This document shows, in pieces, positions 46,901 to 54,632 of a DNA stretch of 64,000 nucleotides. The DNA is from CADEEN01 sp963751775 (GTDB lineage Bacteria > Pseudomonadota > Gammaproteobacteria > Burkholderiales > Burkholderiaceae_C), in contig CAVVVW010000008.1 in the NCBI GenBank assembly GCA_963751775.1, positions 653,923-717,922 of the forward strand, written 5' to 3'. The position numbers were made by a program, and so were the translations under genes. The notes under the pieces were generated by a model. That model was not told the DNA's origin and did not search any database. It saw only the letters and a program-made list of their open reading frames with translations. Position 1 is the stretch's first letter. Every line of letters begins with the position of its first letter.

Positions 46901-49900
46901 CAACGCGTCGGGCAGGTCGGTCAGCGCCGCGTTGGAAAGCACCGCGTTGCTGAGCACGTTGTTCGACAGCACGGCATTCGAGAGCACTGCGTTGGACAGC
47001 GCCGCGTTGGACAACACCACGTTGCTCAACGCCGCGTTCGTCAACGTGTCGTTCGACAGCACCGCGTTGGACAGGGCGTTGTTCGAGAGCACCGCATTGC
47101 TCAGTGCATTGTTCGACAGCACGGCGTTCGAGAGTGCGACGTTGGCCGGGTCGATGTTGCTCAGCGCCACGTTCGACAACGCGTTGTTCGACAGCACCGC
47201 GGAGGTGATGTCGGCGAGTGCGGCGTTGGACAGCACGACGTTGGACAGCACGGCATTGCTCAGCACGGCGTTGGACAGGGCCGCATTGATCAGCGCATCG
47301 TTGGACAGCACGGCGTTGCTCAGCACGACGTTGCTCAGCACGGCATTCGTCACCGCGTCGTTGGACAGGGCCACGCTACTGGGTGTCAGGTTCTCGACCT
47401 GAAGGTTGCTCAACACCGCGTTGCTCAGCACGACGTTGGACAGCGCGGCGTTGGTCAGCGCGTTGTTGCTGAGCGCATTGGTGTCGAGATTCGGGTCGTC
47501 CAGCACCGCGTTGGTCAACACGTTGTTGGACAGCACCGCGTTGGACAGCACGACGCTGCCGAGGTCGTTGTTGGCGAGGTCCAGGCCGTTGCCGTCGCCG
47601 TTGCCGACATGCGCTGCGGCCGGGTCGGGGTTGAGCAGCACCTGCGTCTGGAAGGCATTGCCGACGCCGTTGATCGCCACCGTGATCGGGGTCCTGTCGT
47701 CGTTGCTGCCCGACTGCACCCACACCGAGCGCGTCGACGATGACCGGGGTTGCACCGTCAGGGTCAGCGGCGGCGGCGCCGTGCCCGGGGCAGCCAGCGC
47801 TTGCTTGTCGAAACCCAATTGCAGCGTCGCAGCGGGCTTGAGCGTCAGCTGGTAGGTGTTGGTCGTGTCGGTCAGGTTTTCGACCGTGACGACGAAGCCG
47901 CGCGGGTCGACATTGCCGATGCGCTTGGAATTGGCATTTGCGAACGCGACGGCGTTCTCGGCCACCACCGCCGAGAACACGTTCTGGTTGCGATTGCCGG
48001 CAGCACCCGCGAAGTTGCACGAGACGCCGAAGTTGGTGATGCCGTTCGGCGCACCGCCGCTGTCGGTGGTGAATTCCGTGGTCAGGCAGGTCTTGCGCGT
48101 CCAGTCGCCGTCGATCGGCGGGATCACGTTGCGGTTGTCGGTGAACCCGATGTGGAAGACCGGACTCGAACCGCCCGTGGTGAAGTTGCCGCACGCCGCG
48201 CCGGCGCAGCCGACGTCGTACTTGTAGGGTCGCAGCGTGTCGCCGGTGGCCACGATGGCGGCGCCGGCCACGTCGATGTAGTCACCGAGGAACGCGGCCG
48301 TGCCGTTGACGAACATCGGCAGGTTCGGCGCGTTGAATTCCTTCTGCCGGATGTCGTAGACGCCCTTGTCGGCCTGCGCGGTACTGCCGAAGGTGTAGCG
48401 CGAGACGGCGCTCGACCCGAACACCGGTGCGGCGCCCGGATCGGCCATCGCCGCGAAGACGTCGATGGTGTGGCGGCGCACGAGACCCGGCGTGCCGTCG
48501 GTCAGGAAGGTGGTCCAGACCGCGTCGGACGCCTTGCTCATGTACGGCGCACGGCACTGTGCAAGCGCGCTCTTGTAGGGTTCGGCCAGGGTCGCGAACT
48601 CGGGCCCGCTGACGTCGACGGCGCAGTTCGGCACCAGGTTGCCCTTGGCCTCGCGCCGCGATGTGCATGCCCCTGCGCCGGTCGGGCAGGTCAGCACCTG
48701 TTCCGTGTGGTCGAAGCGCTGGTCGAGCCACGTCAGCATCAGCTTGCCGCCGGTGAAGGCCATCGCCGGCTGCACCTGGTGGCCGCGGCCGGGCTTGCTG
48801 GCATCCAGCGGATCGGCGAATGCGCCATCGACGGCCACGGCCGCCGGCCACGACAGGCCCGCGTCGCTCGACGTCGACATCACGATGCGCGCATCGCAGT
48901 CGGCAGGATTGGCCGACGTGCACGCGAACGGCGCCGTCGTGCTCGGCTTGGCCTTGCGCTGGGCCCACGCGACATGGACGCGGCTGATGCCGTTCTGCAC
49001 CGACACCGCGATGGTCGGAAAGCCCAGCGTGCGGAAGGCGCCGCCCGCCGCGTCCTGGTCGTAGGAGTTGATCGTCGCGATCAGCACCGGCTGGTTGAGC
49101 CAGGTGTTGCCGCCATCGCTCGACTTGCTGATGTAGATCGCATCGGGCTTGGGCGGATTGGTGCTGACGTCTGCGAAGACGCGCCAGACGACGTAGACGG
49201 TCCCGCTCAGCGGATCGACGGCCAGCTGCGTACCCTGGCTCGCCTGCAGCGAATTGCTGACCTTGACCGGCTTGCCGAACGTCGTGCCGCAGTCGCGCGA
49301 CCTGGCGACGAACACCGACGGGTGGTCGTTCGATCCCTGGCCGGCGAAATTCGCGAACGACACATAGACGTTGAACGGATCCACCTGTTCGGCGACGTTG
49401 CGCACCGCCACGCCGGCAGGCGGATTGCGCGTCCAAGCCAAGAGGTCGCACTTCGGTTGGCCGACGTTCCACGGCCGGCCCGGCACGTCGGCGACGTTCC
49501 ACGGCTTGTCGACGAACTGGCCCTTGACGCCGGTGTCGACGATCCACATCGAATCCGGAACGATGGGATCCTCGGGCGGCTTCATGACGTCCTGGCCGCC
49601 GACCGTGCGCACGTCGAAGGCGCGCTGGATGTCGTCGTTCTTGTCGACGAAGCGCTGGATCGCGACCGCGCCGTCGGTGCTGGTGGCGCGCGTGCCGGCA
49701 ATGAACGAATAGAAGAACGTGCCGTAGGGGCCGGCGCGGACCGTCGGGTCGGCGCTGAAATCGGGTGCGAGCGCCTTGAGCGGCGCGGTCAGCCCGGTGG
49801 CGTCATTGCATTGCGGTATGGAAAGCGGGCAGCCGCCGGGAATCGTCGTGAACCACGACGTGCCGCCGTCGACCGACTTGTACAGCGAGACCCAGGCTTT

Positions 49901-50170
49901 CGCGCCACGCAGGCCTTCGGCGGTATCGGGCAGTACCAGCCGGTAGTCGTTCGATCCACCCAGCAAGTGGCGCGGATTGCGTGACGAGACCGCCAGTGAA
50001 ACCTCGTTCTGCTTGGTCAGGTTCCAGTCGCCCTCGGGAAACCGCGTTCCGCTGACCATGTTGACGTTGGAGCCGACCTGCGGCACCTGGGCCCAGGCGC
50101 TGGCGAGCGGCAGCAACACCGCCAACGCCAATCGGCAGCCAAGCACAAGTGTCTTTACGGCGGTATTCAT
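43982..50170 (-). CDS. Giant secreted multi-repeat protein (Asp-box / pentapeptide / Ig-like / Kelch)
   Basis: One intact 2062-residue frame. A signal peptide (MNTAVKTLVLGCRLALAVLL, cleavage after about ASAWA) is followed by a sialidase-like region (residues about 50-850) with four Asp-boxes: SVDGGTSWF, SRDCGTTFG, SSDGGNTWL and SSDAGLSWP. Residues about 860-1120 hold some 40 pentapeptide repeats of consensus A-V-L-S-N. A mixed linker, possibly CARDB-like, follows. Three Ig-like repeats (about 1460-1730) carry CTVSGNTVTVL and CTIAADQ. Seven Kelch-like repeats (about 1733-2055) read HTATLLPDGRVLVAGG with variants. No LPXTG, PEP-CTERM or catalytic motif is seen. It looks like an extracellular or periplasmic binding scaffold. 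The ATG at 50170 is chosen for the signal peptide. Confidence 0.82.
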   Translation of the reverse strand: MNTAVKTLVLGCRLALAVLLPLASAWAQVPQVGSNVNMVSGTRFPEGDWNLTKQNEVSLAVSSRNPRHLLGGSNDYRLVLPDTAEGLRGAKAWVSLYKSVDGGTSWFTTIPGGCPLSIPQCNDATGLTAPLKALAPDFSADPTVRAGPYGTFFYSFIAGTRATSTDGAVAIQRFVDKNDDIQRAFDVRTVGGQDVMKPPEDPIVPDSMWIVDTGVKGQFVDKPWNVADVPGRPWNVGQPKCDLLAWTRNPPAGVAVRNVAEQVDPFNVYVSFANFAGQGSNDHPSVFVARSRDCGTTFGKPVKVSNSLQASQGTQLAVDPLSGTVYVVWRVFADVSTNPPKPDAIYISKSSDGGNTWLNQPVLIATINSYDQDAAGGAFRTLGFPTIAVSVQNGISRVHVAWAQRKAKPSTTAPFACTSANPADCDARIVMSTSSDAGLSWPAAVAVDGAFADPLDASKPGRGHQVQPAMAFTGGKLMLTWLDQRFDHTEQVLTCPTGAGACTSRREAKGNLVPNCAVDVSGPEFATLAEPYKSALAQCRAPYMSKASDAVWTTFLTDGTPGLVRRHTIDVFAAMADPGAAPVFGSSAVSRYTFGSTAQADKGVYDIRQKEFNAPNLPMFVNGTAAFLGDYIDVAGAAIVATGDTLRPYKYDVGCAGAACGNFTTGGSSPVFHIGFTDNRNVIPPIDGDWTRKTCLTTEFTTDSGGAPNGITNFGVSCNFAGAAGNRNQNVFSAVVAENAVAFANANSKRIGNVDPRGFVVTVENLTDTTNTYQLTLKPAATLQLGFDKQALAAPGTAPPPLTLTVQPRSSSTRSVWVQSGSNDDRTPITVAINGVGNAFQTQVLLNPDPAAAHVGNGDGNGLDLANNDLGSVVLSNAVLSNNVLTNAVLDDPNLDTNALSNNALTNAALSNVVLSNAVLSNLQVENLTPSSVALSNDAVTNAVLSNVVLSNAVLSNDALINAALSNAVLSNAVLSNVVLSNAALADITSAVLSNNALSNVALSNIDPANVALSNAVLSNNALSNAVLSNNALSNAVLSNDTLTNAALSNVVLSNAALSNAVLSNAVLSNNVLSNAVLSNAALTDLPDALSAVEQANFDLSNNSFVADDLSRSTFNFADASFTVRNRGNTDTTLAVKLLLRDSTQCDPVTHVCALPDGVKLQLVLRKIALTPSAIAPTPRAVDEPYDPITGAGRALRIGLTQTNAQVSNVGTPVIVDPADPDLGRFLPQAPDAATLPLSPGERAYVTLRAIGTPASSTNPFEFLRWGSKFVVVDASSNTRTRIPLVIRTLALPVATALQAAQFPFKAAGGAGNVVGTAVCADRFGSPLTDAARCLPPATVDFSSPAGTRDGMLRFTPNAKGDFYLLVTITDESVPAQEDRQLLKVVVDGAAQTVVPALQTLIPSGTIEFGKPVLLKQPTSTASGEPVVYSASGACTVTGPDAAGAYLLTPTQVSPPDCVVTASVAGNTVYATLTVIQAVTIAKGSQTIALGPLGAHTFGDAPFAVTASATSGLPVTLTSLTPAVCTVSVNTVTLLSAGTCNIAADQAGNNNYNAAPQVQSNVVVAKSAQTIAFGALAAKAVGDPAFTVTATATSGLPVVFSASTPLVCTVSGATVTLVAAGTCSIAADQAGDGRFAPAPRVTQSFAVTATQTIAFAPIAEHWLSDPPFAIGATATSGLPVTFSSLTLPVCTVSGNTVTVLTIGSCTIAADQGGNASVAAAPRVTQSFRVSGFLATGAMLQARSNHTATLLPDGRVLVAGGFNSSGAPTDTSEIYTPATGRFTTAGSLPSKSAGHTATLLNDGRVLAAGGGNSSAEIFSPATNTWNPAGGMGSTRSFHTATKLGNGSVLLAGGTDNAGKTIQSTIVFNPATGAFSNGPSMTVARERHTAALLSNGKVLIAGGRQKAGNTLTTLKSAELCDAASCTAVSGTMAQARYGHSVEFTSSGQLLVIGGADPSSTVAELFTGSGFATITSTAMRAARRDLGVSLLPDGRLLVTGGAGAAGVPQSSELFGSAFINGAKMLSAHSGHRSTRLPDGRVLITGGLGSTGVASSAAELFVAPPP

Positions 50171-50470
50171 GCTTGGCCAACTCCGGGGGTACTGCTTTGT
50201 TGTCATTGCTCTGGCGCCAGGGCTGACGCCAGGCGATGCCATCACGATTGACGGCACCACCACGCCGATGGCAGGCCATCGGCGCGTGACCTTGGCTTGT
50301 AGGTGACGCCTTGGTACGGGTCAAGGCCGACCCCCCTGCTTCCGGTGGCCGGGATTGCCCGCAGTCGTTACGACGCGGCGGTACGCGCACACGCCACGTC
50401 GCGCGGGCGTCATGCCGGATGTGATACTCATTGGCGAGACTGGGCGCACAGCGCACGAAAGGATCTTCGG
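50171..50470. other. Divergent intergenic region, no gene seen
   Basis: About 300 bp between the giant secreted protein and the cNMP-binding gene. It should hold both promoters. A palindrome CTGGCGCCAG (50211-50220) followed by GCTGACGCCAG makes a possible operator. I found no convincing -35/-10 pair or small gene. Confidence 0.35.
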
Positions 50471-51133
50471 ATGGGATCGATCGGCTACGTATTCGGGTTC
50501 ATCGGAGCGGCCCTCACGGTGGCCAGCTACCTGATGAAGAGCATGCTGCCGCTGCGCACGGTGGCGCTGTCGGCCAACGTGTTCCTGGTGATCTATGCCT
50601 TCCTCGGCGGGTCCTGGCCGACGATGGTGCTGTACCTGGCGATGATCCCGATCAACGCGAAGAAGATGGTCGACATCCGCCGCCTGGTGCGCGCGATCCA
50701 GCACGCCAAGGCCGACACGCCGATCACCGAATGGCTGCTGCCGCACATGACGCGGCGCCAGTTCAAGGGTGGCCAGACGCTGTGGAAGAAGGGCGACAAG
50801 GCCAACGAGATGTTCTACGTCGAGAGCGGCCGCCTCAACCTGCTGGAATACGACGAGTCCATCGGCCCCGGCGCCATCGTCGGCGAGATCGGCCTGTTCG
50901 CGCCCGACAACCGGCGCACGCGCACCATCGTCTGCGAAACCGACTGCACGCTGTACGCCCTATCGGGCGAGACGATGGCCCATTTGTACTACCAGAACCC
51001 GCAGCTCGGCTTTCACGTCATGCGCCTGATCGTGGCGCGGCTGATGCACGACACCGAGGTCGCGCAGCACCGGCGCGGCGGGCGTGACCACATCCACGCG
51101 CCGGCCATCGGCGCACCCGGCGCCGCCGCTTAA
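50471..51133 (+). CDS. Membrane protein with cyclic-nucleotide-binding domain
   Basis: A 220-residue protein. Two to three membrane helices occupy residues 1-65 (GYVFGFIGAALTVASYLM and onward). A cNMP-binding beta-barrel follows: GQTLWKKGDKANEMFYVESG, then the phosphate-binding cassette GAIVGEIGLFAPDNRRTRTI with the GE and an Arg-Thr pair. No HTH is visible, so it is a membrane sensor rather than a Crp-type regulator. AAAGGA lies just before the ATG. The stop overlaps the convergent htpX stop by three bases. Confidence 0.8.
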   Translation: MGSIGYVFGFIGAALTVASYLMKSMLPLRTVALSANVFLVIYAFLGGSWPTMVLYLAMIPINAKKMVDIRRLVRAIQHAKADTPITEWLLPHMTRRQFKGGQTLWKKGDKANEMFYVESGRLNLLEYDESIGPGAIVGEIGLFAPDNRRTRTIVCETDCTLYALSGETMAHLYYQNPQLGFHVMRLIVARLMHDTEVAQHRRGGRDHIHAPAIGAPGAAA

Positions 51134-52008
51134 CGCTGCTGCAGCTGCTGCAACGCGGCGATGCGCTGCTCGACCGGCGGGTGGCTGGAAAACAGCGCCA
51201 TCAGGCCGCTCGGCGCGCCGGCGATGCCCATCGCCTGGATCGTCTTCGGCAACTCGCCCGGCGCGAGGCCACCCAGGCGGGCCAGCGCGTTCATCATCGG
51301 CTGCGGCCGGCCCATCAGATCGGCCGAGCCGCGGTCGGCGCGGTACTCGCGCTGGCGCGAGAACCAGGCCACGATGATCGCCGCCAGCACGCCGAGCGCG
51401 ATGTCGAGCACGATGGTGGTGACGTAGTAGCCGATGCCCAGGCCGCGCTCGTTGCGCAGCACGATGCGGTCGACCACGTAGCCGATCGCGCGCGACAGGA
51501 AGACGACGAAGGTGTTCATCACGCCCTGGATCAGCGTCATCGTCACCATGTCGCCGTTGGCCACGTGGGCGATCTCGTGGCCGATCACGGCCTCGACCTC
51601 CTCGCGGTTCATGCCTTGCAGCAGACCGGTCGACACCGCCACCAGCGCCGAGTTCTTGAACGCCCCGGTGGCGAAGGCGTTGGCCTCGCCCTCGTAGATC
51701 GCGACCTCGGGCATCGCGATGCCGGCCTTGCCGGCAAAGCGCGCCACCGTGGCCACCAGCCACTGGTGGGTGGCGTCGGGCGAATCGTTGATGACCTGCG
51801 CGCCGGTGCTCCACTTGGCCATCGGCTTGCTCATCAGCAGCGAAATGATCGCGCCGCCGAAGCCCATCACGGCGGCAAAGCCGAGCAGCGCACCCGGGTT
51901 GAGGCCGCTTTCCGACATGAATCGGTTCAGCCCCAGCAGGTTGGCCACGATGCCGAGCACCAGCATCACGGCCAGGTTGGTGACGACGAACAGGAAGATG
52001 CGTTTCAT
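51130..52008 (-). CDS. htpX: Membrane zinc protease HtpX
   Basis: An M48B heat-shock protease of the inner membrane (292 residues) that degrades misfolded membrane proteins. It starts MKRIFLFVVTNLAVMLVLGI. The zinc motif is VIGHEIAHVANGDMVTMTLI (HEIAH), with the third ligand in SRQREYRADRGSADLMG. The C-terminus has FSSHPPVEQRIAALQQL. The start at 52008 is chosen; the frame extends to 52041 without homology. It lies 38 bp after the DUF3025 gene. Confidence 0.95.
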   Translation of the reverse strand: MKRIFLFVVTNLAVMLVLGIVANLLGLNRFMSESGLNPGALLGFAAVMGFGGAIISLLMSKPMAKWSTGAQVINDSPDATHQWLVATVARFAGKAGIAMPEVAIYEGEANAFATGAFKNSALVAVSTGLLQGMNREEVEAVIGHEIAHVANGDMVTMTLIQGVMNTFVVFLSRAIGYVVDRIVLRNERGLGIGYYVTTIVLDIALGVLAAIIVAWFSRQREYRADRGSADLMGRPQPMMNALARLGGLAPGELPKTIQAMGIAGAPSGLMALFSSHPPVEQRIAALQQLQQR

Positions 52009-52046
52009 GGCGGTCGGGTGGGAGCAATGACGAAACAGCACCGATA

Positions 52047-52709
52047 TTAGGGCGGGTCGCCGGCCTTCAAGCGCGGCGGGCGAAAGACCTGGGCGTCGGC
52101 ATAGAACGCAGGGTCTTCATTGGCCGGCCACCAACCCGGGATACCCAGCACCGGCAGCGGCAGGAAGGGCTTGGCGGCCCACTTCCCGGCCGGCCAGCCG
52201 AGCGGGTCGCCCAGCGCCACGAACGCCGTCAGCGCCTTGCGCGGCGCGCGGGCCAGTTGCTCGAGCAGCGCATGGCCGAAGATCTCCAGCCGTGTGCCCT
52301 GCCACAGCGCGCGGTACTGGATGAACAGCGCGGGCCAGTCTTGCGCGGCCAACGCCTGCGCCAGCGGCGGCGGCGGGTCGGGCCAGAGCGCGCCGTTCTC
52401 GTCGAACAAGGTCAGCGCGTCGCGCAGCGGGCCGCGCTTCGGTCCGATGCCGTGCGCGGCGATTTCGGCGGCATGCAAGGCGTTCAGGCGCAGCTTGAGT
52501 GCCGGATGGCGGCACCAGACGAGGCGGTTGAAGGCGTCGTGCAGGTTGTCGCGCGTGGGCACCGTGCGTGTGCGCGCAATGAAGGCTTCGTAGGCTTCGC
52601 CCGGCGGCAGATCGGTGGCGGGAACAAAACCGACCGGCAGGTCGGCGGGCGGCGCAGCGGCCACCTCGCGCAATGGCGCCAGCCATGGCTGCTGCCAATC
52701 CGGCGTCAC
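52047..52709 (-). CDS. DUF3025 family protein
   Basis: A 220-residue soluble protein. It has NLHDAFNRLVWCRHPALKLR, LNALHAAEIAAHG, RDALTLFDENGALW and a C-terminal LPVLGIPGWWPANEDPAFY, the pattern of DUF3025. Function unknown. A GTG start at 52709 lies nine bases after the NYN gene stop, so it probably belongs to a pyrC-NYN-DUF3025 transcript. Confidence 0.8.
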   Translation of the reverse strand: MTPDWQQPWLAPLREVAAAPPADLPVGFVPATDLPPGEAYEAFIARTRTVPTRDNLHDAFNRLVWCRHPALKLRLNALHAAEIAAHGIGPKRGPLRDALTLFDENGALWPDPPPPLAQALAAQDWPALFIQYRALWQGTRLEIFGHALLEQLARAPRKALTAFVALGDPLGWPAGKWAAKPFLPLPVLGIPGWWPANEDPAFYADAQVFRPPRLKAGDPP

Positions 52710-52718
52710 GACCCGGCG

Positions 52719-53480
52719 TCAGGCACGCGCGGGCAGCAGGGCCCGCACATGGTTGGGTGCCTTCGGCGGCTTCAACTCGAACAGGTCGGCAAACTGACCG
52801 AACAGCTTCGTCGACGAGCCGCTCTTGCTCAGCAGGCCGGCGTCGCGCAGCGCTTCGGCGGCCACGCGCAACTCGACCGTCTCGCCGCGCGCCAGCGCCG
52901 GCAGCGCCTGCAGGATCGCCTGCGCCTTCTCGGGCAGCGCCGGTGCGGCCTTCCTCGCCGCAGGCCTGGCCGCGGCGGGCGCTTTCTTGGCCGCGGCCTT
53001 CTTTGCCGGTGCCGGCTTCGCCGCCGGAGGCTTGTCGGCGGCGCCCGCGGCGCGCGGTTTGCGATGCGTCATGACCTGGTATTCGTCGTAGACGGCTTGC
53101 GTCTCGTCGCCGGTCTTGCCCTGCTGGCCGATGCCGATCACGCGGCAGCCCTTCTCGCGCAGCCGCGCCACCAGCGGCGCGAAGTCGCTGTCCGACGACG
53201 CGATCACCATCACCTCGGGCCGCTCGGCGATCGCCAGGTCGATGGCGTCGATGGCCAGCGCGATATCGGTCGAGTTCTTGCCCGCCGCCAGGTTGACCAT
53301 CGGCCGGATCGACAGGCGTTTGAACAATTGCTGGTGCTTGAGCGCCGACTCGGCCGTGCAATAGGCGCGGCGCACATGCGGCCCGCCGAACTGCTGGCCG
53401 ACCCAGGCCACGCCCTGCTCGATGACATCGACCGACACGTTGTCGGCGTCGATCAGCAGCATCACTCGGTCGACGGTCAT
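52719..53480 (-). CDS. NYN-domain ribonuclease-like protein with C-terminal OST-HTH-like region
   Basis: A 253-residue protein. Residues 1-145 are a NYN/LabA PIN-like domain with acidic residues in VMLLIDADNVSVDV, GKNSTDIALAIDAIDLA and VIASSDSDFAPLVARLREKG. An Ala/Lys/Pro-rich linker follows (about 155-190). The last 70 residues (LPEKAQAILQALPALARGET to LFGQFADLFELKPPK) resemble an OST-HTH/LOTUS RNA-binding fold. This suggests an RNA-processing nuclease, inferred from the family. Start at 53480; no stop separates it from pyrC in the present sequence. Confidence 0.8.
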   Translation of the reverse strand: MTVDRVMLLIDADNVSVDVIEQGVAWVGQQFGGPHVRRAYCTAESALKHQQLFKRLSIRPMVNLAAGKNSTDIALAIDAIDLAIAERPEVMVIASSDSDFAPLVARLREKGCRVIGIGQQGKTGDETQAVYDEYQVMTHRKPRAAGAADKPPAAKPAPAKKAAAKKAPAAARPAARKAAPALPEKAQAILQALPALARGETVELRVAAEALRDAGLLSKSGSSTKLFGQFADLFELKPPKAPNHVRALLPARA

Positions 53481-54530
53481 GTCAATCTTCCAATTCAGGG
53501 TTTCGCCGCCACGCAGCGGTTTGAGGGCGGCATCGCCGAAGGGCACGCTGTCGGGCAGCCGCCACGGCTCGCGCACCAGGGTCAGCGTGCCGCGGTTGCG
53601 CGGCAGGCCGTAGAAATCGGCGCCGTTGAAGCTGGCGAAGGCCTCGAGCTTGTCCAGCGCACCGGCGGCGTCGAAGGCCTCGGCATACAGCTCGAGCGCC
53701 GACAAGGCGGTGTAGCAGCCGGCGCCGCAGACCGAGGCCTCCTTCAGCGCCGCGGCATGCGGGGCGCTGTCGGTGCCGAGGAAGAACTTGGCGCTGCCCG
53801 AAGTCGCCGCGGCCACCAGCGCCTGGCGGTGCAACTCGCGCTTCAGGACCGGCAGGCAGTAGTAATGCGGGCGCAGCCCGCCCATGAAGAGCGCGTTGCG
53901 GTTGTAGAGCAGGTGGTGCGCGGTGACGGTGGCGGCGGTGAAGCGGTCGCTGGCGGCGACGTACTGCGCCGCCTCGCGGGTCGTGATGTGCTCGAACACG
54001 AGCTTCAACTCGGGGAAGTCGCGCCGCAGCGGCTGCAGCACGCGCTCGATGAACACCGCCTCGCGGTCGAAGATGTCGACCGCCGGATCGGTGACCTCGC
54101 CGTGCAACAGCAGCGGCAGGCCCTCGCGCTGCATCGCCGCGAGCGTGGCGTGGGTCTTGCGCAGATCGGTCACGCCGGCGTCGCTGTGCGTCGTGGCGCC
54201 CGCCGGGTAGAGCTTGACCGCGACCACACCCGCCGCCTTGGCGCGGACGATCTCGTCCGGCGGCAGCGTGTCGGTCAGGTACAGCGTCATCAGCGGCACG
54301 AAGTCGCTGCCGGGTTGGCCACGCTCGGGCAGTGCGGCCAGGATGCGCTCGCGGTAGGCCACCGCCATCGCCGCCGTCGTCACCGGCGGCCGCAGGTTGG
54401 GCATCACGATGGCGCGCGCGAACTGTCGCGCGGTGGCCGGCAGCACCGCGGCCAGCGCCGCGCCGTCGCGCAGGTGCAGGTGCCAGTCGTCGGGGCGGGT
54501 CAGGGTCAGCCGGTTCGGCGTTGGGGCCAT
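53477..54530 (-). CDS. pyrC: Dihydroorotase PyrC
   Basis: A class II dihydroorotase in pyrimidine synthesis. The N-terminus RPDDWHLHLRDGAALAAVLP carries the HxHxRD zinc motif. The rest has VAVKLYPAGATTHSDAG (carboxy-lysine), LLLHGEVTD, VFEHITTREAAQYV and FFLGTDSAPHAAALKE with the catalytic Asp. The frame has no stop before the NYN gene. Deleting the G of TTGGAAGATTGACATGA gives an end ETLNWKLT with TGA overlapping the NYN ATG, as elsewhere in this genome, and I end the feature there. The ATG at 54530 is used; 54539 is possible. Confidence 0.92.
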
Positions 54531-54632
54531 GCGCGGCATTGTCCCATCGGGCCGCACTGCGGGGTCGCACGCATGCCGCACGGCGCCGGTTCGGCGTAGA
54601 GTCGGCGCTCCTTTCGGAGGCTTGCGCAGCGC

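Noticed and set aside
47000..47580. CRISPR or minisatellite-only interpretation of the repeats around 47 kb
   Set aside because: The 15-bp period keeps one reading frame and translates into pentapeptide repeats inside a long intact protein.
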